This document shows, in pieces, positions 34,621-43,659 of a stretch of 64,000 bases of DNA; the first letter of the stretch is position 1; every line of letters starts with the position of its first letter. The stretch is from Planctomycetaceae bacterium (lineage in GTDB: Bacteria > Planctomycetota > Planctomycetia > Planctomycetales > Planctomycetaceae): contig CANJQC010000003.1 in assembly GCA_947476295.1 (NCBI GenBank), positions 35,273-99,272 of the forward strand. The letters are read 5' to 3'. Position numbers and translations under genes: made by a program. A model generated the notes under the pieces. The model did no database searches. It was not told the origin of the DNA and saw only the letters and a list, made by a program, of their open reading frames with translations.

Positions 34621-36651
34621 ATGAAGCACACTCATGCTGTTGGAATTGACCTTGGTACCACATATTCCTGTATTGCATGGCTGAACGAGTACGGTCAGCC
34701 GGTCACGATTCCGAATCAGGAAAGTGAACTCTCTACCCCATCGGTCGTCTTCTTCGATGGCGATCAGCCGATCGTCGGTACCGAAGCAATGCGGAACGCA
34801 ATCGCCAGTCCGGACCGCGTCGTGCAACACGCAAAACGGTTCATGGGTGATTCTCAGAAGTTCTGGAAGATCGATGACACGCGATACACGCCGGTGCATA
34901 TTTCCAGCATGATTCTGCGAAAACTGATCGCGGCAGCTCAGGAACAGATCGGCGAAATCAGTGAAGCCGTAATCACCGTTCCTGCGCAGTTCAGTGATGC
35001 GCAGCGACACGCGACCATGCAGGCGGGTCATGCGGCCGGTTTGGAACGCATTGAAATGATCAATGAGCCTGTGGCGGCAGCGCTGTGCCATGTACTGGGC
35101 AATGAAGGACTGGCGTTTACAGAACTTGCTGTCGATCAGCAGTTGCTCGTGTTCGACCTTGGTGGTGGCACGCTGGATCTGGCGATTGTGAAGTACCAGA
35201 CCAACCAGGTTCGCGTCGTCGCATCCGACGGTGATCTGGAACTGGGTGGTCTGGATTTCACGAAAGTGCTCGTTGATGCCGCCGCTGAAAAATTCATCGC
35301 AGACTTTGGCAACGATCCTCGTTCTCATCGCGGCAGTCTGCAATTTCTGTCGCTGGAAGCGGAACAGGCCAAACGCAGTCTTTCTGTCCGGTCGCGAGCC
35401 GCGATCACGGTGCAGCATGAAGGGCATCGAAAGACGTATCAGATCGAACAGGCCGAATTCGAATCGCTGAGTCGCAGGTTGATTCAGCGTTCAGAAGAAA
35501 TTACACGCCGCATTCTGAAGGACAACAAATTCGGCTGGGCTCACATCGATGTGGTACTCACCACCGGTGGAGCGTCGCGGATGCCGATGATTCGCGAGAG
35601 TTTAAAGAAACTCAGCGGTCGAACTCTGAATTCGTCACTGTCTCCCGATCAGTCGATCGCGCACGGTGCGGCCTATTATGCAGGCATGCTGCTGTCGAAT
35701 GATCATTACGCACGGACGGTATTCAACAGCACCGCCTCGTCGCGGCTGGCTAAAGTGCAGCAACAAAGCGTTAATGCTCGTGCGCTGGGAATTCTGGTGC
35801 GAGACGAATCGGGGCAACGAGTACCGCACTATCTGATTCCGGCGAATACTCCGTTGCCTATCGCGAAGACTCATGTTTTCGGAACTGTTGTGGATCATCA
35901 AACCCGAGTCCACGTGCAAATCGTTGAAAGTGGTGCAGGGGCTGATCGTCCGCCGACTGTGCTTGGTGATTGTCAGATCAGTAATTTGCCTGCCGATCTG
36001 CCGGAAGGCACAGAGATTGAAGTCACGATTAGTTACGATCATCAGGCCCGCGTGCATGTGTCAGCTCGGGAACCGGTGAGTGGTCTGCGGACGGAAATAG
36101 AAATCATCCGTCAGGAGAATGTGAACTCCCAGTTGCAGGAACTCTCCGGCACGGTCGCATCTCCGAAACCATCACCTGTCGAGGCAACGTTATCAAACAC
36201 AAAGCCCCCTGCTTCCATCCCGAGTATCGCCGGCCAACCGCTGGCAAAAGGTGTTGCAAAGGCGGTTGCCTTAAAAGCAGTTGCAGGACCGGTCGCTGCG
36301 ATCAGATCCGACCTTGACGCACTGGAAGAGCTGTCGAATCTTTCAAATGCCGCCGTACGAATTGCAGACCAGCCGGTTCTGCTCTGCAACGACTGCAGTA
36401 CGCCGCTGCTGCCAAATGGACGCTGTTCAAATTGCAGCAGCGTTTCAGTGAAGCAGAATCCGAACGGGAACCGTAAACCCGCACCACAGAAATCCACAAG
36501 TCCCGCAAAACGAGCGAGGGCGAAGCCAACAACAGCCAACCCGCCGCCGGACAACCCGCAATCCACCGGCAGCATCAATACTTCAGCGCGCGGGAAGCCA
36601 CAGGCAGATCCTCATGAAGCGGAGTTTTGGGATATGGTAGACGATGAATAA
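34621..36651 (+). CDS. Hsp70/DnaK-like chaperone with C-terminal zinc ribbon
   Basis: About 676 aa. The nucleotide-binding domain has the three Hsp70 signatures: GIDLGTTYSCIAW, LVFDLGGGTLDLAIVK and VVLTTGGASRMPM. A substrate-binding beta domain follows (LGILVRDESGQRVPHYLIPANTPLP). Instead of the helical lid there is a Ser/Pro/Ala-rich linker and a C4 element, CNDCSTPLLPNGRCSNC, near residue 595, then a basic tail. No dnaJ or grpE is adjacent, so this is a specialised Hsp70 and not the main DnaK (inference). The start at MKHTHAVG matches the family. Confidence 0.88.
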   Translation: MKHTHAVGIDLGTTYSCIAWLNEYGQPVTIPNQESELSTPSVVFFDGDQPIVGTEAMRNAIASPDRVVQHAKRFMGDSQKFWKIDDTRYTPVHISSMILRKLIAAAQEQIGEISEAVITVPAQFSDAQRHATMQAGHAAGLERIEMINEPVAAALCHVLGNEGLAFTELAVDQQLLVFDLGGGTLDLAIVKYQTNQVRVVASDGDLELGGLDFTKVLVDAAAEKFIADFGNDPRSHRGSLQFLSLEAEQAKRSLSVRSRAAITVQHEGHRKTYQIEQAEFESLSRRLIQRSEEITRRILKDNKFGWAHIDVVLTTGGASRMPMIRESLKKLSGRTLNSSLSPDQSIAHGAAYYAGMLLSNDHYARTVFNSTASSRLAKVQQQSVNARALGILVRDESGQRVPHYLIPANTPLPIAKTHVFGTVVDHQTRVHVQIVESGAGADRPPTVLGDCQISNLPADLPEGTEIEVTISYDHQARVHVSAREPVSGLRTEIEIIRQENVNSQLQELSGTVASPKPSPVEATLSNTKPPASIPSIAGQPLAKGVAKAVALKAVAGPVAAIRSDLDALEELSNLSNAAVRIADQPVLLCNDCSTPLLPNGRCSNCSSVSVKQNPNGNRKPAPQKSTSPAKRARAKPTTANPPPDNPQSTGSINTSARGKPQADPHEAEFWDMVDDE

Positions 36652-36687
36652 CACACCACACTAACCTGATGCGTCGCGGCCGGAGGC

Positions 36688-37203
36688 TCAATCAGTCACA
36701 ACATTCGGCAACTGCAGTTCGCTGTCCTGCAGAACGGTGTTCGTCTGCTGCTGCTGAAAATGATGCAGCTTCTGATTCAGAATCTGGTTTTCGAGAGCAA
36801 GAATTCTGACGGCCAGCAAACCTGCATTTCTCGCGCCGGCAATTCCAATCGCGAGCGTTCCAACAGGAACTCCTCCGGGCATTTGCACGATTGACAATAA
36901 GGAATCCAGCCCATTCAATGCTTTGCTCTGCACGGGAACACCCAGCACCGGTAAGACAGTCTGAGCGGCGATCATTCCTGGCAAATGAGCTGCCCCGCCA
37001 GCGCCAGCGATAATGACCTTCAGGCCTCTGGATTCCGCTTGCGTTGCGTACTCAGCCATCCACGCGGGTGTGCGATGTGCCGAAACGACCCGGCATTCAA
37101 ATGACACGCCAAACTGCCGCAGGATATCGGCAGAGACCGCCATGGTGTCCCAGTCAGATCGACTCCCCATAATGACGCCTACGACAGGGTTCACAGTACT
37201 CAT
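36688..37203 (-). CDS. purE: N5-carboxyaminoimidazole ribonucleotide mutase
   Basis: Purine biosynthesis enzyme converting N5-CAIR to CAIR in the cytosol. The protein is 171 aa. The N-terminal [13 protein letters not shown], the [10 protein letters not shown] active-site region and [16 protein letters not shown] are diagnostic class I PurE motifs. The C-terminus carries a Gln-rich tail. purK is not in the window. It converges on the Hsp70 gene with only ~35 bp between stops. Confidence 0.96.
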   Translation of the reverse strand: MSTVNPVVGVIMGSRSDWDTMAVSADILRQFGVSFECRVVSAHRTPAWMAEYATQAESRGLKVIIAGAGGAAHLPGMIAAQTVLPVLGVPVQSKALNGLDSLLSIVQMPGGVPVGTLAIGIAGARNAGLLAVRILALENQILNQKLHHFQQQQTNTVLQDSELQLPNVVTD

Positions 37204-37429
37204 TTCATTTCACCGATCGTTTGAGCTTCGTGCAGCGGATGTTGTCAAATTTATTATCGCCACAGCTTACTGGTCGCGGCCCATTTTCCAATCGAACGGG
37301 CTGCGGGCGGCAGAACGTTCTCGTGTTTTTCTCTGTCGCGAGTTCGGGAAGTGATTGAAAACGACGGCAGGTCGCTCGACGGTGTCTGAGCGTGGCCTAG
37401 ACTCTGCTGCTGCGGAGGATTGTGACTGC

Positions 37430-38539
37430 ATGAGATTCGCCATTATCGGCAATAACGCGACGGCCATTGATGTGCTGCGGGAACTGGCGGGTTCCACTGA
37501 GCACACTCTTGTGCGCTGCGCTCTGTCAGGGAACCTGGCAGCGTCAGTGAGTCGAGCGGGCGTTCCGGTGAGATTGGCGGCGACGGCAGAAGATGCTCTG
37601 CTGGCGGGCGATACAGATACTGTCATCGTGGCGACCGATGACCTCGACGAATCGCTGCGAATCGTCCGAGCTGCGGCACAGGCAGATCGGCATGTGGTCG
37701 TGATTCCGCCCGCATTGTGTTCGCCGGCATACTCATTTGAGCTGCATCTTATTCTGGACGAATCGCAGTGCAGCATTATGCCGTTGTTGCCGCGTGCGGC
37801 GATTACTGAACTACCGTGTTCTGCGGTTGACCTAGGCCTTGACGCACATGCGACTAGGCAATTGTCGATTGAACTGCCTTTATTAACAGCCGATCCTGCG
37901 GAGCTGCGAGCGTCCGTCATTCGGGGACTCGACTGTCTGTCTGCCAGTGGCTTCAGGTTTACCGAAGTCACAGCGCTGGACTCGAACGCTTCTGACGGAA
38001 GCCTGCTGTCGCGATTGATTACACTCAGCGCTGCAACGATGGCGGAAAAGCCGCTACCGCCCGCGACGCTGACTATCAGGCCGACTGCGGTTGCTGAAAA
38101 CTGCAGCGTGCTTCAGATTCTGCAGAACAACGCGACACTCAGGCCAGTACCAATCGCTGACGCCGCGACTGTCCTTGATCGCATCGTGACGATCTGCCAG
38201 TCTCGCGAATTGTGTGGAAAATGGATGGAAGCATTTTCAGTCACACTGGAACTTGCCGAAGCGGTGAGCAAATCGATACGACGACGCAGAACAGTCGATG
38301 TCCATTTCGATTCGGGCAGCGAAAAAGGCGTCTTCAAAAGTCAGATGACCGCCATGGGCTGCTGCGTTTTGACCTTTATGATGCTGGGCATGGTCGTCTA
38401 TCTGATCGTGGCACAACTGGTGCCACTCCCCGACACCGTTCTGCACATTCTGCGAATCCTGTGGATCACGCCGCTGGTGCTGTTCCTGATCGCCCAGGTT
38501 CTGCTGCCACTGGCGCGTGATCGCGCGAACCGTGAATAA
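37430..38539 (+). CDS. Rossmann-like protein with C-terminal membrane helices
   Basis: About 369 aa. The N-terminus reads as a Gfo/Idh/MocA-like or DapB-like nucleotide-binding unit (RFAIIGNNATAIDVLRELAG ... DTVIVATDDLDESLRIVRAA). However, the glycine motif is G-N-N-A, without the usual GxGxxG. The central part has no recognised domain. Two hydrophobic helices end the protein (CVLTFMMLGMVVYLIVAQL and ILWITPLVLFLIAQVLLPLA). The membrane tether on a dehydrogenase-like fold is unusual. The start at MRFAIIG is inferred from the fold. Confidence 0.55.
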   Translation: MRFAIIGNNATAIDVLRELAGSTEHTLVRCALSGNLAASVSRAGVPVRLAATAEDALLAGDTDTVIVATDDLDESLRIVRAAAQADRHVVVIPPALCSPAYSFELHLILDESQCSIMPLLPRAAITELPCSAVDLGLDAHATRQLSIELPLLTADPAELRASVIRGLDCLSASGFRFTEVTALDSNASDGSLLSRLITLSAATMAEKPLPPATLTIRPTAVAENCSVLQILQNNATLRPVPIADAATVLDRIVTICQSRELCGKWMEAFSVTLELAEAVSKSIRRRRTVDVHFDSGSEKGVFKSQMTAMGCCVLTFMMLGMVVYLIVAQLVPLPDTVLHILRILWITPLVLFLIAQVLLPLARDRANRE

Positions 38540-38689
38540 GGCATCGAGACTGGCACCGGAGTGCCGCTCATCCAACAGGCAGTGAATCCTGACAAGCGAA
38601 TGATACCAATCACCCGGTCGCGGCCAAGAGACTATGATTTCAGGAAACGTCCGATCCACGACTCGCGTGCATTGGATTAGTTAGACGTT

Positions 38690-39952
38690 TTATTTAACCA
38701 GTTGAGAGACCGTAACGTCGGATACTTGAGCGTCCTTGAATGCAGTGGTGAGCAGGTCCTTCAGTATGCCAAGGCCTTTTGGACGAACACCATCGGCAAA
38801 ATATTCGTCCTTGTACGTGTACCCCTCTTCTTTTTTTACTTCCACGATCTTGATTGATCCTGGCACTTCATCATACGAGCGACTGTATTCCCAGTTCTTG
38901 TCCGCCGCCGCATCGACTTGTTCCGGCAAATAGCGCAGAACGGCATCAAGAAGTCGTAATCGGATAAAGGGACAATATCGATAACGATTCAAATTTGTCA
39001 TCAATTCATGCTTGATTCGCTCTTTATCAAATACCCAGACATACGTGGTTTTCAGTATGCCAGTTCGAACGAATTTTCCGTACGAAAACCATCGGGACCA
39101 ATCAGTCCAATCCATTTGCGATAGCTTGCAGCCCCAAGGGTTTAGCCGATTTTCGTCTTTTCCAAAACAAAACTCTGCAGGACGGTAAGCTGTCGAACGT
39201 TCTTCGGCGCATGAAATGAATCCGAAAAGCTCCTCCCAAGGGACGACCTGTCCGTCGCGATATGCCTTTTTGTTGCGAATTCCCCCAAGGTGCTGAGCGA
39301 CTTTGCATACAGCGTCGAAGTCATTTTCGCTCCATGTAGCGCAATGCCAAGCCTTTTTGCTTCGGACTAGTGATGCAAATGTCGAAGATTCTTTTGCCTG
39401 CTTCAAGGCGTCCGGAAACGAAGCGGCAGTAGATTCGCAAAATTCTATTGCATACCCTTTAATTGGTATCTGAAATTCAGTGATCGCCGGAACTGTTTCG
39501 ACCGTACCAATAGGCTTTCCACAACTTGGACAAAACTTGGAGTTTGCTAGCAACTCCGCACTACAGGAAGGGCATATCTCCTTCAGTTGAGTTCTGTCCG
39601 AACGGGTAATGGCTTCTTTCGCCATTAAGTTCAATTGTTCTTGGGTAAGCCCAACTTTCTTGCAAAACGCGGTGACAACATTGCGTTCAATTGCATCAAG
39701 TTCGCCGTCAACAAATGCAAGATAAAGCATGTCAGCAGCGTTCGAGACTTGTGTCGCAAATGACCCAACCTTAGCGGGAGCGTATCCACCGGATGTTACC
39801 GCTTTCATCGCTGAGTTGAGTACGGACTTCTTCGCTCCAATCGCGATTCGTATTTCTTCGATTGCAGCACTCTCTTTTGGTGACAGAGACGAGTCCGCAT
39901 GTGCAATGCTAATTGCATTCGCCAGGTAGACGAGTTGTTCCTGCTCGGTCAT
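38690..39952 (-). CDS. TerB-like domain / zinc-ribbon protein, unknown function
   Basis: A 420-aa protein. Residues ~1-120 are helical and resemble the tellurite-resistance TerB fold (LVYLANAISIAHADSSLSPKE, LAFVDGELDAIERNVV). A C4 zinc ribbon follows at ~126-146 (CPSCSAELLANSKFCPSCG). The remaining ~270 residues are rich in Trp and Tyr and unrecognised. TerB-ribbon pairings occur in proteins of stress or conflict systems (family knowledge), but no ter genes are nearby. The coding DNA looks more AT-rich than its neighbours, so acquisition by transfer is possible. Confidence 0.6.
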   Translation of the reverse strand: MTEQEQLVYLANAISIAHADSSLSPKESAAIEEIRIAIGAKKSVLNSAMKAVTSGGYAPAKVGSFATQVSNAADMLYLAFVDGELDAIERNVVTAFCKKVGLTQEQLNLMAKEAITRSDRTQLKEICPSCSAELLANSKFCPSCGKPIGTVETVPAITEFQIPIKGYAIEFCESTAASFPDALKQAKESSTFASLVRSKKAWHCATWSENDFDAVCKVAQHLGGIRNKKAYRDGQVVPWEELFGFISCAEERSTAYRPAEFCFGKDENRLNPWGCKLSQMDWTDWSRWFSYGKFVRTGILKTTYVWVFDKERIKHELMTNLNRYRYCPFIRLRLLDAVLRYLPEQVDAAADKNWEYSRSYDEVPGSIKIVEVKKEEGYTYKDEYFADGVRPKGLGILKDLLTTAFKDAQVSDVTVSQLVK

Positions 39953-40167
39953 GTTGCTTCAGTTTCCTCGTCTACTTTGAAATACACGCACCGCGTGATA
40001 TTGGCCAGGAGTGGCAAAAACACGAGCGGTGTGGTGGTTTGTTCCAATAGCACACGGCGCGTCCACTATCGAATATCGGACGCGCTGCGGAGATCACGGT
40101 ATCAACATGCCCGATGGGTGTCAATTTGCACAAACTAGCAGTTGGCCTGGCCCCCCGACGATACATT

Positions 40168-41892
40168 TTACCGCCTGATCAGCGTCTTCAACGCAAACTC
40201 AATCGCATCCATCAACGCTGCGATGTCATCGACGGTGTTGTAGGCCGCAAGGCTCACGCGCGTCGTGGCAGAAACACCGAGATACGTGTGAAGCGGCATG
40301 GTGCAATGATGGCCATGGCGCGCAGAGACGTCCTTTTGGTCGAGAAGTGCAGCAAGGTCTTCCGGATGCATTCCATCAATGCGAAACGTGATAATGCCGC
40401 CGCGATGAGCAACATCAGGGCCGTAAATCGTGATGCCCGGGACTGTTTGCAGTCGTTCCATCGCCAAGGTCGTCAGTGATTGCTCGTGTTGATGAATGGA
40501 AGCCAGCCCCGTCTTCTGCACCCATTCCACCGCTGTGCCCAGCGCGATTGCCTGCACGATCGGCATTGTGCCCGCCTCAAATTTTGCCGGTGCTGCGGAC
40601 CATGAAGAATCGTCAATACGAACTTCGGAGATCATGTGCCCGCCAAAAATAATGGGGTCCATTTCTTCTAGGCGTTCGGGCTTTCCATAAAGCACTCCAA
40701 CCCCCGTGGGACCGTACAACTTGTGGCCACTGAAGACCAGAAAGTCCAGATCGTCGGCAATCACATCCGTTGGCAGATGCGGCACGCTCTGAGCTCCGTC
40801 TACCACGACACAGGTTCCCATGGCGCGGGCTCTTCGTACCAATTCGCGGATTGGGTTAACGGTGCCCAGCATATTCGACATGCCAGTGATCGCCAGCACC
40901 CGCGTGCGTTTGTTTAACACAGAATCCAGTTGATCCAAATCGATCCGACCGTCGGGCGTGAGCGGAATCAGCTTCAACGTCGCGCCGCGTTCTTTCGCCA
41001 ACTGCTGCCACGGAACAAAGTTCGCGTGATGTTCCATGATCGTCGTCAGGATTTCATCGCCCGCATGAACATGTCTGCGTCCCCAGCCGGACGCGATCAT
41101 GTTGATTCCAATCGTGGTGCCAGGCGTGAAAACAATGTTGTTCGGCGACGCAGCGTTCAGAAACGTCGCGATCGTCGCTCGAGATCCCTCAAATTCTTCG
41201 TCAATCCTCAGGCCGAATTGATACGTGCCGCGATGGGCATTGGCGAAATACTGCTCTTCAACTTCGCGTTCCTTTTCGATCACGCATTGCGGCTTCTGGG
41301 CCGATGCGGCGCTGTCTAGGAAAATCGGTCGCAAACCGCTGGGATGCAACTTACAGAGTACCGGAAATTGTCGCCGAATGTCGTCAGGATTGAGAGGCGG
41401 AATGTTTTTTAGATCCGGCCGAGATTCAACGGCCGGCGATCGCCCCCGGACAACAGGTTCACCGCCGCCGCATGTGACAAGGTGCATGCGAGCCAGCGTC
41501 AGGACTCGATCCACCATACCGCGTAAACCATTGCGACGTTGAGGTGTGATATGCTGCTGCAGGTTAAGCCGATGGAACACGGCATCAATGTCGTATTCCA
41601 GTATCTCTCGAGCTGTTTTACCGTTATACGATGCTGCCAAGATGGCAATCAGCCCGCGGACGATGTTCGAATCACTGTCAGCGATGATCGTAAACGGAGC
41701 AGTCTCTTGAGTACCGCTGATGTCAGCAATCAGCCATACTTGGCTTTGACAACCATGCACTCTATTTTCGTCCGTCCGACCACAGACCGGAAATTCCGGC
41801 AACCCATCACCCAATTCGAGGAGGTATAGCGACTGGTCTTGCCGATCGAGGTCAGCGAATTCTTCGAAGATTTCGTCGAGTGTCATGAGCAT
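40168..41892 (-). CDS. SufE-SufS fusion: sulfur acceptor plus cysteine desulfurase
   Basis: One 574-aa polypeptide holds both halves of the SUF sulfur donor. Residues ~1-140 are SufE, with the acceptor cysteine at about 48 in RVHGCQSQVW. From ~165 it is a group II cysteine desulfurase. The PLP lysine is near 391 (SGHKLYGPTGVGVLYG), the persulfide-forming cysteine near 530 (RHGHHCTMPL), and the PLP-binding histidine region is MEHHANFVPW. It would take sulfur from cysteine and hand it internally to the SufE Cys for SufBCD. It lies directly upstream of nothing else in suf, and Mrp follows 34 bp away on the same strand. Confidence 0.93.
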   Translation of the reverse strand: MLMTLDEIFEEFADLDRQDQSLYLLELGDGLPEFPVCGRTDENRVHGCQSQVWLIADISGTQETAPFTIIADSDSNIVRGLIAILAASYNGKTAREILEYDIDAVFHRLNLQQHITPQRRNGLRGMVDRVLTLARMHLVTCGGGEPVVRGRSPAVESRPDLKNIPPLNPDDIRRQFPVLCKLHPSGLRPIFLDSAASAQKPQCVIEKEREVEEQYFANAHRGTYQFGLRIDEEFEGSRATIATFLNAASPNNIVFTPGTTIGINMIASGWGRRHVHAGDEILTTIMEHHANFVPWQQLAKERGATLKLIPLTPDGRIDLDQLDSVLNKRTRVLAITGMSNMLGTVNPIRELVRRARAMGTCVVVDGAQSVPHLPTDVIADDLDFLVFSGHKLYGPTGVGVLYGKPERLEEMDPIIFGGHMISEVRIDDSSWSAAPAKFEAGTMPIVQAIALGTAVEWVQKTGLASIHQHEQSLTTLAMERLQTVPGITIYGPDVAHRGGIITFRIDGMHPEDLAALLDQKDVSARHGHHCTMPLHTYLGVSATTRVSLAAYNTVDDIAALMDAIEFALKTLIRR

Positions 41893-41926
41893 TGGAACGA
41901 AGGAAAATAAGGATTGAATCGGGCGT

Positions 41927-42991
41927 TCACAGAATTTCTAGGACTGGTCCTGTTGGAGACTTAATCAGTTCCTTAAAGACCTGCATAGCGACGTTCTGGC
42001 AGACCAGGCGAAGTGCATCGCGGGATGGATTGTCTTCAGTCAGCATCTCCATGATCTTACCCCGGTCACAGTATTCCCGAATGCAGCCGTTCATCGGGAT
42101 TTCGCCCAAGAACGGGACTTTTAGTTCCTGAGCCACCTTCTGAGCACCGCCGCGACCAAAGATGTCGCCCGACATGTTTTCGACAAACCCGAGAATCGGC
42201 ACGTTGACTTTCTGATACATATCCACGGCTTTGATCGCGTCCAGCAGTGCGACTTGCTGCGGTGTGCATACCACGACTGCACCTGCAAGACTTACCTGCT
42301 GTGCAAGAGTCAACGCAACATCACCGGTGCCAGGCGGAAGGTCAATGATCAGATAATCCAGTTCGCCCCATTGCGTATCCTTCAGGAACTGAGTCAACGC
42401 TTTGTGGAGCATCGGGCCACGCCAAACAACCGATTGCCCCTGTTCGATGAAGAACCCCATTGACATCAGCTTCACGCCGCCGACATCGATCGGTTCCATT
42501 CTCATGATGCGGTTACCCTGCTCATCCTTCATTTCAGACGCCGCAGGCTGCCCCTTGGCGCTCATCATGTGAGGGATACTCGGACCATAAACGTCCGCAT
42601 CCATTAGGCCCACGCGGCAACCCATCGAATGCAGTCCGCAGGCCAGCGCGGCTGCCACGGTACTTTTGCCGACGCCGCCCTTGCCACTCCCAACTGCGAT
42701 GATGTTGTGGACGTTCAGGCCAATGCGGCCGCCAGCATCCTTACCGCGTACGATTGAATGGAGTTCAATTCGAGGTTCCAGTTCTGCGGCTGCGAACTTG
42801 ATCCGCTGACGGATAAGTTCTTCCAGTTTCTTCGATGCGGGATATGCTGGCGTAGGAAGTTCAATGCGAACGCGAGCGTCATTGCCGTTGACAAACGTAT
42901 CACGAACCATCCGCAGGTCACCCAACGGTTTTTCGGTGCATGGTTCTATGACGTTGGATACGAGAATCTTGAGTTGTTCAGCGGTCGGCAT
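41927..42991 (-). CDS. Mrp/ApbC-family P-loop ATPase, Fe-S carrier type
   Basis: About 354 aa. An N-terminal MIP18/DUF59-like domain (EQLKILVSNVIEPCTEKPLGDL) is followed by an ATPase with a deviant Walker A, SGKGGVGKST (~104-113). Other matches are LMDADVYGPSIPHM, LIIDLPPGTGDVALT and GFVENMSG. Mrp proteins deliver Fe-S clusters to apoproteins. The CxxC that normally follows ENMS is absent: the text runs ENMSGDIFGRGG. The start at MPTAEQL is chosen; 47 codons upstream are not Mrp-like. Its location between SufE-SufS and a carrier-like gene supports an Fe-S role. Confidence 0.9.
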   Translation of the reverse strand: MPTAEQLKILVSNVIEPCTEKPLGDLRMVRDTFVNGNDARVRIELPTPAYPASKKLEELIRQRIKFAAAELEPRIELHSIVRGKDAGGRIGLNVHNIIAVGSGKGGVGKSTVAAALACGLHSMGCRVGLMDADVYGPSIPHMMSAKGQPAASEMKDEQGNRIMRMEPIDVGGVKLMSMGFFIEQGQSVVWRGPMLHKALTQFLKDTQWGELDYLIIDLPPGTGDVALTLAQQVSLAGAVVVCTPQQVALLDAIKAVDMYQKVNVPILGFVENMSGDIFGRGGAQKVAQELKVPFLGEIPMNGCIREYCDRGKIMEMLTEDNPSRDALRLVCQNVAMQVFKELIKSPTGPVLEIL

Positions 42992-43301
42992 GGCAGTGGG
43001 CTGAGTGAATCCTGTGGAAGAAGCGTACGAAGTCAACGACCCATCTCTTGGGACATATTCTTGCATCGTACGTCGGCAGGACGTCAGTTCAACCGTTGAG
43101 AGAACGCAAGTTCCGCTGATTCGCAGAAACAAGTCAAACCGCGCTGGGCAGCGAAAGTTTTCAAGCAGCCTAGATCGCTCTGCAACCGAGAATCGCCAAG
43201 AGATACCCAGCAGCGAGTCTCAGAGAGAGACTCGACGACGAGGTGGACGCAGCCAATGTTGGATATTACCGAGACTGTCGCACGAAAGCGCCAATCCCCC
43301 G
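42992..43301. other. spacer between mrp and the carrier-like gene
   Basis: About 310 bp. Plus-strand ORF 43005-43523 and minus-strand ORF 43220-43504 cross it but show no domain. No repeat or strong promoter was recognised. Confidence 0.4.
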
Positions 43302-43568
43302 TTACGCAGGGCGAACGAATCGCAAACGATCACCATCGAGCGTTTTGACAACGTCAAGCGTGCGATTCGTGATGCGTTTCGCTGTCTCCAAGCCGACCAG
43401 CAGAAGCGACTGACCGCTTTGAGCGAAGACGACGTCACCTTTCTGTTCAGTATCGGGGCGGAACTGGACGTGTCCATCTTCGACCGTGATCCGAACGGCA
43501 ACACCTTCTGGTTGACGCTTTAGTTTTCGTTTCAGACGTGACAATGCTGTTTCTGTGACCTTAACCAT
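43302..43568 (-). CDS. cysteine-free A-type-carrier-like (HesB/IscA-fold) protein
   Basis: An 88-aa protein whose order follows the A-type carrier fold: VKVTETALSRLKRKL at the start, then VAVRITVEDGHVQF, DVVFAQSGQSLLLVGLETAKRI, and the closing TLDVVKTLDGDRLRF. All three cluster-binding cysteines of IscA/SufA/ErpA are missing, and there is no Cys in the whole protein. It cannot bind a cluster the usual way. Alignment by eye is suggestive, not certain. The location beside Mrp and SufE-SufS supports the relationship. The start at MVKVTE is used. Confidence 0.55.
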   Translation of the reverse strand: MVKVTETALSRLKRKLKRQPEGVAVRITVEDGHVQFRPDTEQKGDVVFAQSGQSLLLVGLETAKRITNRTLDVVKTLDGDRLRFVRPA

Positions 43569-43659
43569 GACACCCCCCCCCAATAATCAGGACTGACCAG
43601 AACCGCTCGGTGTAGCACAAACATGCATGTCCGAACCAAAATTCTAAATCATCGCACTT

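Noticed and set aside
34543-35427. 294-aa minus-strand ORF
   Set aside because: Antisense to the Hsp70 nucleotide-binding domain; no domain visible.
43005-43523. 172-aa plus-strand ORF
   Set aside because: Overlaps the start of mrp and the whole carrier-like gene; low-complexity Arg/Ser text with no fold.
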